Source: Haloarchaeobius sp. HME9146 (lineage in GTDB: Archaea > Halobacteriota > Halobacteria > Halobacteriales > Natrialbaceae). Taken from it: 64,000 bases of DNA. Below the pieces are notes generated by a model, which saw only the letters and a list, made by a program, of their open reading frames with translations, made no database searches and was not told where the DNA came from. Shown piece by piece: positions 49,951 to 57,341 of this stretch. How positions within the stretch are numbered: position 1 is the first letter of the stretch; each line of letters opens with the position of its first letter. The translations under genes and the position numbers were made by a program. Location of the stretch: positions 1,674,001-1,738,000 of the forward strand of contig NZ_JAODVR010000001.1 in assembly GCF_025399835.1 (NCBI RefSeq). Reading direction: 5' to 3'.

Positions 49951-50391
49951 ATGACAACGATCTCTGAGCGGCTCCGGCGGGTCGAGCGGGGAGCCGAGTT
50001 CACCGGACTGTACGGACCGGTCAACAGGCTCCTCCTGCTGGTCGGTGCGCTCTTGCTCAAGGTGAGCGTGCAGCTGACCGTCTTCGACGACTCGCTGGTC
50101 GGCGCTGTGCTGTACTACCTGGCCGTGACCGTTCTGGTCCCCATCGCGCTCGTCGGCTGGTATCGGCTGCGGTCGGCGGAACACAGTGGCCGCAGTACTC
50201 GAAACGGTGGTGGGGTTCGCGGCCGGTTCCAGTTCCCGTCGCTGGCGGTCTCTGTCGGTTCGGATAGTACAGGCCGTCGCAACTCGTCGCTCGGCCGGGC
50301 GTCTGCATCGCCCCTGGTTCGACTCCGCCGGCGACTCGCATCGATCCGCCCAGCAGTTCCCTGGGCACCCGACGAGATGGACAGGCTCTGA
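49951..50391 (+). CDS. Predicted membrane protein, C-terminal half doubtful
   Basis: The first about 75 residues of this 146-residue ORF are convincing: a charged N-terminus (MTTISERLRRVERGAEF) and two hydrophobic spans (VNRLLLLVGALLLKVSVQL and LVGAVLYYLAVTVLVPIALV). The rest is Arg/Ser-rich with more AT at third codon positions than the neighbours, which may reflect a frameshift or an untranslated end. No family is recognised. It is divergent from the chemotaxis transducer. Confidence 0.5.
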   Translation: MTTISERLRRVERGAEFTGLYGPVNRLLLLVGALLLKVSVQLTVFDDSLVGAVLYYLAVTVLVPIALVGWYRLRSAEHSGRSTRNGGGVRGRFQFPSLAVSVGSDSTGRRNSSLGRASASPLVRLRRRLASIRPAVPWAPDEMDRL

Positions 50392-50406
50392 AGGAGAACG
50401 TGGCTC

Positions 50407-50841
50407 TCAGTCGGCGGTCTCGCTGACCTCGAGTTCGAGGTGACAGCACTTGTCGGCCTCGGCGTCGAAGCAGTCGGGGCACTCCGAGCGGCGGTCGATG
50501 ATTGTGTCGAGTCGGTCGGCCACCGTGTCGTCGATGACGGCCTCCAGTGCGTGGGCCTCCTCCCGGAAGTTCTCGACCTCGAGGACGTTCGCGAGGAAGC
50601 GCTCGATGATGCAGTAGGTCTGCAGGGCGTCTTCGGCCCGGAGGATGCCCTCGTCGGTGAGTTTCGCGCCCTTGTACTTCTCGTGGTCGACGAGCCCGCG
50701 TTCTTCGAGTTTGCCGACCATCTCGTTCACGCTGGCGGGTGAGACGTCGAGCATGTCGGCGAGCGCGCCCGTCGCTGCCGGCCCGTCGTTCATTCGCTGC
50801 ACCAGGTAGATCGCCTTGAGGTATTGGTCTGCCGTATTCAT
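50407..50841 (-). CDS. Metal-dependent DtxR-family regulator (Idr-type)
   Basis: This 144-residue regulator starts at ATG 50841. The winged helix (MNTADQYLKAIYLVQRMNDG, GALADMLDVSPASVNEMVGK) is followed by the metal-sensing domain with Glu/His/Cys ligands (VENFREEAHALEAVIDD, ECPDCFDAEADKCCHLELE). The cysteines in CPDC and CC differ from the standard His/Glu/Met ligand set. It is shorter than the window's other DtxR protein and lacks the SH3 domain. It shares the strand with a ferritin-like gene 37 nt upstream, suggesting iron control. Confidence 0.85.
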   Translation of the reverse strand: MNTADQYLKAIYLVQRMNDGPAATGALADMLDVSPASVNEMVGKLEERGLVDHEKYKGAKLTDEGILRAEDALQTYCIIERFLANVLEVENFREEAHALEAVIDDTVADRLDTIIDRRSECPDCFDAEADKCCHLELEVSETAD

Positions 50842-50878
50842 CGGTCTGCCCCCGTGGTTCGCGGTCCGCCAGTGCCCG

Positions 50879-51376
50879 TCATTCGCGGTCCTCCATGATC
50901 GTGGCGACTTCCTCGACGCCCTCTGCCTCCTCCTCGCGGATGCTCCGGAGGGTGTCGAGGACGCGGTCGCGGTCGATGCTGAAGTCGCTGTCACTCGCCT
51001 CGATGGCCTCGATGAGGTCGTCGTAGAACTTGTACGCCGTCTCCTCGTTGCAGAGCTGGTCGTACAGTAGCCCGTCGAAGTCCTCGGGTTTCGTCTGTGC
51101 GTACTTGGCCTCGACGAGGGTGTTTATCTCCTCGTACGGGACGGTTTCGGCGTCGAGGTCCTCGATGAGTGCCTCGAGGCGGTCGCGGTGCTCGGCTGAC
51201 TCCTCGGCGGCGTGTTCCAGCAGGTCGCGGATCTCCTCGTCGACCTGCTCGGACTCGTCACCGAAGGAGTCGAGATGGTGGTAGGCACGTGACTCGACGA
51301 CCTCTTCGAGCACCGCGCCGATCTGGAGGAGGCGCGCGAGCTGGTGGTCGGTCGAGACACGCTGACCCAGACTCAT
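50879..51376 (-). CDS. Ferritin-like four-helix protein
   Basis: The core of this 165-residue protein (VLEEVVESRAYHHLDSFGDE, EEIRDLLEHAAEESAEHRDR, YDQLCNEETAYKFYDDLIEA, IREEEAEGVEEVATI) has the E...ExxH and EExxH-like spacing of ferritin/rubrerythrin diiron helices. A role in iron storage or oxidative defence is inferred from fold. It is followed on the same strand by a DtxR-type regulator, fitting iron homeostasis. The start at 51376 lies within the overlapping longer frame from 51382. Confidence 0.75.
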   Translation of the reverse strand: MSLGQRVSTDHQLARLLQIGAVLEEVVESRAYHHLDSFGDESEQVDEEIRDLLEHAAEESAEHRDRLEALIEDLDAETVPYEEINTLVEAKYAQTKPEDFDGLLYDQLCNEETAYKFYDDLIEAIEASDSDFSIDRDRVLDTLRSIREEEAEGVEEVATIMEDRE

Positions 51377-51556
51377 ATCCAAAAGGCGGGGACGGGGCTA
51401 CCTAACTCTTGCTGACTGTCGAAACGAGGCCAGTCGGCCCTCAGTGACTGCTATCTGGTCGATGTATCGCCGGTCTGTGGCCGGCATGTGGCCTGTGAGT
51501 AAGCCACACTGTCGAGAGCGTAACTCTCAACCTGCCGGCTCCGGTCAGTACGTACA

Positions 51557-53191
51557 ATGACTGGACAGGACTGGTACGAGGACGCGACCGTCTACACACT
51601 CGACGTGAAGACGTTCAACGACTCGAACGGCGACGGATGGGGTGATTTCCAGGGCCTCATCGAGAAGCTGGACTACCTCGACGACCTCGGCGTCGACTGC
51701 ATCTGGCTCCGTCCCTTCTACCCGAGCCCCCTCCGTGACAACGGGTACGACGTAGCTGACTACCGAGACGTCGACGACCGACTCGGCTCCCTCTCAGACT
51801 TCGAGGAGTTCACCGACCGGGCCCACGAGCGCGGTATCCGCGTGCTCACCGACGTCGTGTTCAACCACACGTCCATCGACCACGGCTGGTTCCAGGCGGC
51901 CCGCGAGGACCCCGAATCCGAATATCACGACTACTATCTCTGGACCAGCCACGTCGAGGACGCCTACAACACCATCAACATCTTCCCGGAGTACGAGGAC
52001 GGCGTCTGGTCCTACGACGACGTGGCCGAGAAACACTACTTCCACCAGTTCTACCACCACCAGCCCGACCTGAACGTGTCGAATCCCAGAGTGCGCGACG
52101 AGATTCACGATATCCTGCGGTTCTGGCTCGACAAGGGCGCAGACGGCTTCCGGGTCGACGCCGCCCATCCCATGCTGATGCAGAAGGGCCACAACGGGAC
52201 CGAGGAGGGCATCTGGCTGTTCAAGGAGATGCGCGAGGTCGTCAAGGCGGAGAAGGACCACGCCATCCTGCTCGCCGAGGCCGACGACGAACCCGAGCAC
52301 CTCGACCACTACTTCGGCGACGGCGACACCTTCGACCTGCTGTTCAACTTCGTCCTCAACGCCCACATGACCTACGCGGTCGGCGTCGGGGACACCTGGC
52401 CGCTCCACCGGGCCGACGACATCCTCCCCGACATCTCCGACGTGGGCCACTGGGCGAACTTCCTGCGCAACCACGACGAGTGGAACCTGCTCAAACTCCC
52501 CAACGAGGCGCTCGAACACGCCCGCGAGTACTTCGGGCCGGACGACGACTCCTCGTGGATCTTCGGCCGCGGCCACCGTCTCCGACTCGCCGACCTCTAC
52601 GACGGCGATCACGACCGCATCGCGATGGCTCACAGCCTCCTCTTCTCGTATCCCGGCACGCCCGTCATCCTCTCGGGCGACGAGATCGGCATGGGCTCGG
52701 ACCTCTGGCTCGACGAGCGCGAGTCCGTCCGCACCCCGATGCAGTGGGACGACAGCCAGAACGGCGGCTTCTCCGACGCCGACCGCGAGGACTGTTACAA
52801 CCCGCCCATCGCCCACGGGGAGTTCAGCTACGAGCGCATCAACGTCGCCGACCAGCGCGAGCATCCCGACTCGCTCCTCTCGCGCATCCAGCGCATCGTC
52901 GCGGCCCGACAGGACAACCTGGAACTGGCTGACGGCTCCTTCCACATCGCCGAGTCCGGCCACAAGGACGTGTTCGTCCACCGACTCGACACCGACGATA
53001 CGGCGTTCATCTTCGCCCACAGCCTTACCGACGAGCCCCGCGAATCGGTTCTCCAGTGGGAGGTGCCAGACGCCGATACGACCCAGATACTCGGACCCGG
53101 CGACTACCACGTCGAGGACGGCGGCGTGACGTTCTTCCTCGACGGCTGTGACTACGTCTGGCTGCGCGGCGACAAGAGCCACTGGGACTGA
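51557..53191 (+). CDS. treS: GH13 trehalose-synthase-like alpha-glucan enzyme
   Basis: This 544-residue TIM-barrel enzyme of family GH13 has the nucleophile Asp201 (ADGFRVDAAHPM), the acid/base Glu241 (AILLAEADDEPE) and Asp307 (NFLRNHDEWNLL). The first barrel strands read YTLDVKTFNDSNGDGWGDFQ and LTDVVFNHTS. The overall similarity is to maltose-to-trehalose isomerases and trehalohydrolase relatives. It may make trehalose or act on glucans in osmoprotection; the substrate is inferred. No maltokinase domain is present. Confidence 0.85.
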   Translation: MTGQDWYEDATVYTLDVKTFNDSNGDGWGDFQGLIEKLDYLDDLGVDCIWLRPFYPSPLRDNGYDVADYRDVDDRLGSLSDFEEFTDRAHERGIRVLTDVVFNHTSIDHGWFQAAREDPESEYHDYYLWTSHVEDAYNTINIFPEYEDGVWSYDDVAEKHYFHQFYHHQPDLNVSNPRVRDEIHDILRFWLDKGADGFRVDAAHPMLMQKGHNGTEEGIWLFKEMREVVKAEKDHAILLAEADDEPEHLDHYFGDGDTFDLLFNFVLNAHMTYAVGVGDTWPLHRADDILPDISDVGHWANFLRNHDEWNLLKLPNEALEHAREYFGPDDDSSWIFGRGHRLRLADLYDGDHDRIAMAHSLLFSYPGTPVILSGDEIGMGSDLWLDERESVRTPMQWDDSQNGGFSDADREDCYNPPIAHGEFSYERINVADQREHPDSLLSRIQRIVAARQDNLELADGSFHIAESGHKDVFVHRLDTDDTAFIFAHSLTDEPRESVLQWEVPDADTTQILGPGDYHVEDGGVTFFLDGCDYVWLRGDKSHWD

Positions 53192-53192
53192 G

Positions 53193-53444
53193 CTACCAGC
53201 CCGCCATCCAGGCCGTCTCGACCGTCTTTCGAACCAGCCAAAACCGCTTCTTCGCACCGCGATACTTGTTGTAGCTCACCAGTCCGAGCAACAGGAGCAA
53301 GACCAATCCCACGACCGCCGCCATCGTGGCTGCCCGGGTCGTTCCCAGTGACGCCGAACCGCCCAGGTACGTCACCGCGGCGAGTCCGACGGCGAACGGG
53401 AGCGCGTCGACGAAAGCGACCAGCAGTGCCGCGAATCGAGTCAT
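53193..53444 (-). CDS. Small two-span membrane protein
   Basis: This 83-residue ORF from ATG 53444 has two hydrophobic spans (VAFVDALPFAVGLAAVTYL and AATMAAVVGLVLLLLLGLVS) and a basic tail (KYRGAKKRFWLVRKTVE). The C-terminus has a Trp-rich end. No family recognised. It converges with the treS-like gene. Confidence 0.6.
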   Translation of the reverse strand: MTRFAALLVAFVDALPFAVGLAAVTYLGGSASLGTTRAATMAAVVGLVLLLLLGLVSYNKYRGAKKRFWLVRKTVETAWMAGW

Positions 53445-53559
53445 GTCGGCGGCTTCACGGGACCGCGAGAAAAGCCTTCGGCCCGGAACAACGGCCCGGA
53501 ACACAGCGGTCGCTCGGGAGGCTGAGAACGGAAAGAGAGAGAAAGAACCGCGTCTGCGC

Positions 53560-54771
53560 TTACCCGCGCAGGCGCTCGGAGATGAGCTCTTCGAGGTCGT
53601 CGCGGAGTTCGTCCACGGCGACCTCCTCGAGGACCGGCACGAAGAAGCCCTCGACGAGCATGTTCTTGGCGGACTTCGGGTCGACACCGCGCGAGGTCAT
53701 GTAGAACATCTCCTCGGCGTCCACCTGGCCGACGGTGGCCGAGTGGGACGCTTCGGTGTCGTGGTTGTTGATGATGAGCTTCGGCGAGGCGTCGGCCTCG
53801 GACTTGTCGGAGAGCATCAGCGTGTTCTCACGCTGGTAGCTCGACGTGTCCCAGGCGTCGCGGCCGACGTCCTGGACGCCCTCGTACACCGAGCGGGCGG
53901 TGTCGTCGAGGACGCCGCGGGTGACGAGGTCGGCGGTCGTGTGCTCGGCCTTGTGCCAGACCCGACTGTTCACGTCGAAGTGCTGGTCGTCGTGGCCGAA
54001 GAACGCGCCGACGATGTGGGTCTCGGAGCTGTCACCGTCGAGCGTCGTCTCGACGCTGGACTTGGTGAGACGGGACCCGATGTTGCCCTCGATCCAGTTG
54101 ATCGTGGCGTACGTGCCGGCGGTGCCGCGCTTGAGCGTGTAGTTGTACGTCTCCTCGTCGAGGTTCTGGAGGCTCCCGTACTGGACGTGGGAGTTCTCAC
54201 CGGCGGCGACCTCGACCAGCCCGCTGTAGTAGCGCTCGCCCTCGAGCTCCTCGCCAGTGGACTGGCGCTCGAGGATGGTGACGGAGGCGTTCTTCTCCGT
54301 GATGACGAGCGTGTAGTTGAACAGCGACTGGCTGTTCATGTGCGTCCGGATCTTCACGTCCTCGGCGTCGACCTTCTCGGGGACGTAGACGACGGTCCCG
54401 TCGGTGAACAGCGCGGTCGACAGCGCGGTGAGGTAGTTCTCCTGCGGGTCGATGACGCTGCCGAAGTGCTCCTTGACGAGCTCCTCGTGGTGGTCGACTG
54501 CCTCGGACCATTCGAGGACGGAGACGCCCTCGGCGCTGACGCGCTCTTTGTCCTGCGCTGCGTTCAGCGGGTCGACGAAGCCCTCGAAGTCGAGGTTCGC
54601 GAGGTTCGTCCAGTCGCGGCCGGGCGTCCGGATGACGCTCGGCATGTCGAGCGATTCGAGGGCCTCGAGCGCGTCGAGACGCGTCTCGAGGAGCCACTCG
54701 GGCTCGCCCAGTTCGGTCGAAATCTGCTCCACCTGGTCTCGTGTGAGATTGGCGTGTACCTGTGTGCTCAT
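53560..54771 (-). CDS. sufD: Fe-S cluster assembly protein SufD
   Basis: This 403-residue beta-helix protein forms the SufBC2D scaffold with SufB and SufC. The SufBD core domain contains NNHDTEASHSATVGQVDAEE and the FYMTSRGVDPKSAKNMLVEG motif, both family hallmarks. It is last in the sufC-sufB-sufD operon, 14 nt after sufB. It has no sufE, sufS or sufU partner nearby. Confidence 0.93.
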   Translation of the reverse strand: MSTQVHANLTRDQVEQISTELGEPEWLLETRLDALEALESLDMPSVIRTPGRDWTNLANLDFEGFVDPLNAAQDKERVSAEGVSVLEWSEAVDHHEELVKEHFGSVIDPQENYLTALSTALFTDGTVVYVPEKVDAEDVKIRTHMNSQSLFNYTLVITEKNASVTILERQSTGEELEGERYYSGLVEVAAGENSHVQYGSLQNLDEETYNYTLKRGTAGTYATINWIEGNIGSRLTKSSVETTLDGDSSETHIVGAFFGHDDQHFDVNSRVWHKAEHTTADLVTRGVLDDTARSVYEGVQDVGRDAWDTSSYQRENTLMLSDKSEADASPKLIINNHDTEASHSATVGQVDAEEMFYMTSRGVDPKSAKNMLVEGFFVPVLEEVAVDELRDDLEELISERLRG

Positions 54772-54785
54772 GTCAATTCTCGGGA

Positions 54786-56216
54786 TTACCCGAGGCTACC
54801 CTCCATCTCGAGTTCGATGAGGCGGTTGAGTTCGACCGCGTACTCGATGGGCAGTTCCTCCGTGATGGGCTCGATGAAGCCGGCGACGATCATCTGCTTG
54901 GCGTCGTCGTCGTCCAGTCCGCGGGACTGGAGGTAGAAGACGTCCTCGTCACCGATCTTGCCGACGGTCGCCTCGTGGGCGACGTCCACCTTGGACTCCT
55001 GGATCTCCATGTACGGCATGGTGTCGGAGGTGGACTCGTTGTCGAACATCAGCGCGTCACACTCGACCGACGTCGAGGAGTTCTCGGCGCCGTTGGCGAT
55101 GTGGACGAGGCCACGGTAGTTCGTGCGGCCGCCGTCCTTACTGATGGACTTGGACTCGATGGTCGACTTCGTGTCGGGCGCGTTGTGGTAGACCTTCGCG
55201 CCGGTGTCGATGTTCTGGCCCTTGCCGGCGAACGCGATGGTGATGTGGTTGTCCGTCGCGCCGCGGCCCTTCAGGATGGTCGCCGGGTAGAGCATGGTGG
55301 CTTTCGAGCCCATGCTGCCGGAGACCCACTCCATCGTGCCGTTCTTCTCGACGATGGCACGCTTCGTGTTGAGGTTGAAGGTGTTCTTCGACCAGTTCTG
55401 GACCGTCGAGTACTGGACGTGGGCGTCCTCGCCGACGAAGACCTCCACACAGCCGGAGTGGAGGTTGTGGCTGCCGTACTTCGGGGCGGAACAGCCCTCG
55501 ATGTAGTGGACCTCCGAGCCCTCCTCGGCGATGATGAGGGTGTGCTCGAACTGGCCCATCCCCTCGCTGTTCATGCGGAAGTACGCCTGCACCGGCATGT
55601 TGACCGTGACGTCCTCGGGGACGTACACGAACGAGCCGCCGGACCAGACGGCACCGTGGAGCGCGGCGAACTTGTTGTCCGACGGGGGGACGCACTTCGT
55701 CATGAAGTACTCCTTGACGAGGTCTTCGTGCTCCTGGACGGCCTTGTCCATGTCGCAGAAGATGACGCCCTTCTCCTCCCACTGCTCCTGCATGTTCTGG
55801 TAGACGATCTCGGACTCGTACTGGGCGCCGACGCCGGAGAGCGCCTTGCGCTCGGCTTCCGGGATGCCCAGCTTCTCGAACGTGTCCTTGATCTCGTCCG
55901 GGAGGTCATCCCAGTTGTCCGCGCCGCCACGCGTCTCCACGTCGGGGCGGATGTAGGGGACGATCTCGCCGATGTCGAGTTCGGAGAGGTCCGGCTGTCC
56001 CGGCCAGTCCGTCGGCATCGGCATCTTCTGGTACTGCTTCAGTGCGCGAACGCGGCGCTCGCGCATCCACTCGGGCTCGTCCTTGTCTTCGGAGATGAGC
56101 CGAATGGTCTCCTCCGTGAGACCCTTCTCGGTCTGGAACGCAGACTTCTGTTCCTTCTTGAACTCGAAACGGGCCTCGGTGTCTGTCTCTTTGAGGTGGT
56201 CTTGATCTGAACTCAT
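54786..56216 (-). CDS. sufB: Fe-S cluster assembly protein SufB
   Basis: This 476-residue scaffold protein carries the conserved Cys in SSTSVECDALMFDNESTSDT, which aligns with the catalytic Cys of bacterial SufB, and the HEATVGKIGDEDVFYLQSRG region with DDDAKQMIVAGFIEP. The N-terminal LTEETIRLISEDKDEPEWMR is a typical start. The alternative partner Fe-S residues are intact. It lies 60 nt after sufC. Confidence 0.94.
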   Translation of the reverse strand: MSSDQDHLKETDTEARFEFKKEQKSAFQTEKGLTEETIRLISEDKDEPEWMRERRVRALKQYQKMPMPTDWPGQPDLSELDIGEIVPYIRPDVETRGGADNWDDLPDEIKDTFEKLGIPEAERKALSGVGAQYESEIVYQNMQEQWEEKGVIFCDMDKAVQEHEDLVKEYFMTKCVPPSDNKFAALHGAVWSGGSFVYVPEDVTVNMPVQAYFRMNSEGMGQFEHTLIIAEEGSEVHYIEGCSAPKYGSHNLHSGCVEVFVGEDAHVQYSTVQNWSKNTFNLNTKRAIVEKNGTMEWVSGSMGSKATMLYPATILKGRGATDNHITIAFAGKGQNIDTGAKVYHNAPDTKSTIESKSISKDGGRTNYRGLVHIANGAENSSTSVECDALMFDNESTSDTMPYMEIQESKVDVAHEATVGKIGDEDVFYLQSRGLDDDDAKQMIVAGFIEPITEELPIEYAVELNRLIELEMEGSLG

Positions 56217-56276
56217 GATTTGATTGGTTGTTGATTACTGGTGGGTACGTATCTACCCTGTGCTAGCCAGAACCGG

Positions 56277-57188
56277 TTACGCGGTCTCGTAGACCTCCTC
56301 GCGGACCCAGTCGTACCCGTGCTCTTCGAGCTTCTCGGCGAGTTCCGGGCCCTCGCTCATGACGACCTGGCCGTCGAGCATGATGTGGACGTGGTCCGGC
56401 TCGACGTAGTCGAGAATACGCTGGTAGTGGGTGATCTGGAGGATGCCCGTGCCGACCTCGTCGCGCAGGGCGTTGATGCCGTGGGAGACGTCCTGCAGGC
56501 GGTCGATGTCCAGCCCGGAGTCGATCTCGTCGAGCACGGCGATGCTCGGCTCGAGGATGGCGGCCTGGAGGACCTCGTTCTGCTTCTTCTCCCCGCCGGA
56601 GAAGCCGGCGTTGAGGTAGCGCTGGGCGAACTTCTCGTCCATGTCGAGCTGCTCCATCTTCTCCTGGAGGAGCTGCTGGAACTCGGCGACGCCGATGTCG
56701 CCCTCGTCGGCGGGACCCTCCATCGGGGAGGTGTCGTAGCCCGCCTCTTCCTCTTCTTCCTCCTCGCCGTCGTCGTCCTCGAAGAGCTCCTCGCGCTCGT
56801 CGAGCTTGGCGTTGAGGGCCGTGCGCAGGAAGTTCGTCATCGTGACGCCCTCGATCTCTGCCGGGTACTGGAAGCCAAGGAAGATGCCGAGTGCGGCACG
56901 CTCGTTGGGCTCCATGTCGAGCAGGTTCCAGGTGCGCTTGTCTTCCGGAATCTCGAAGTCCTCGCCGAAGTCACCCTCCTCGAGGTGGAGCAGGACCTTC
57001 CCGTCCGTTACCTCGTAGGCGGGGTGGCCCGCGATGACCTTCGCGGTCGTGGACTTCCCGGACCCGTTGGGACCCATCAGGGCGTGAATCTCGCCCGAAC
57101 GAACCTCAAGGTCGACGCCATCGAGAATCTTCTCACCGTCGTCTTCTGCGACCTTCGCGTGAAGGTTTGTGAGTTCTAGTCGTGCCAT
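56277..57188 (-). CDS. sufC: Fe-S cluster assembly ATPase SufC with acidic insert
   Basis: This ABC-type ATPase is 303 residues, longer than the usual about 250. Walker A MGPNGSGKST (38-47), signature NAGFSGGEKKQNEV, Walker B SIAVLDEIDSGLD and the H-loop His in LQITHYQRIL are intact. An insert of about 30 residues, very rich in Glu and Asp (134-165, with a run of seven Glu), lies before the signature and accounts for the excess length. It drives conformational change of the SufBD scaffold. It is the first gene of the suf operon. Confidence 0.93.
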   Translation of the reverse strand: MARLELTNLHAKVAEDDGEKILDGVDLEVRSGEIHALMGPNGSGKSTTAKVIAGHPAYEVTDGKVLLHLEEGDFGEDFEIPEDKRTWNLLDMEPNERAALGIFLGFQYPAEIEGVTMTNFLRTALNAKLDEREELFEDDDGEEEEEEEAGYDTSPMEGPADEGDIGVAEFQQLLQEKMEQLDMDEKFAQRYLNAGFSGGEKKQNEVLQAAILEPSIAVLDEIDSGLDIDRLQDVSHGINALRDEVGTGILQITHYQRILDYVEPDHVHIMLDGQVVMSEGPELAEKLEEHGYDWVREEVYETA

Positions 57189-57341
57189 TCTGAGCTACCT
57201 CTTATCGTTCTAGCGAAAGGGGGTCGGCCCCATAATGCTTGCGTAATGCCCCGCTTTCGATTCCCGAATGCAGAAATATTTTTCTCGGTTGGTAAACTGT
57301 GGCACAGTTTCGGTCGACCGAAACCCCGTCGACCCGACGCC

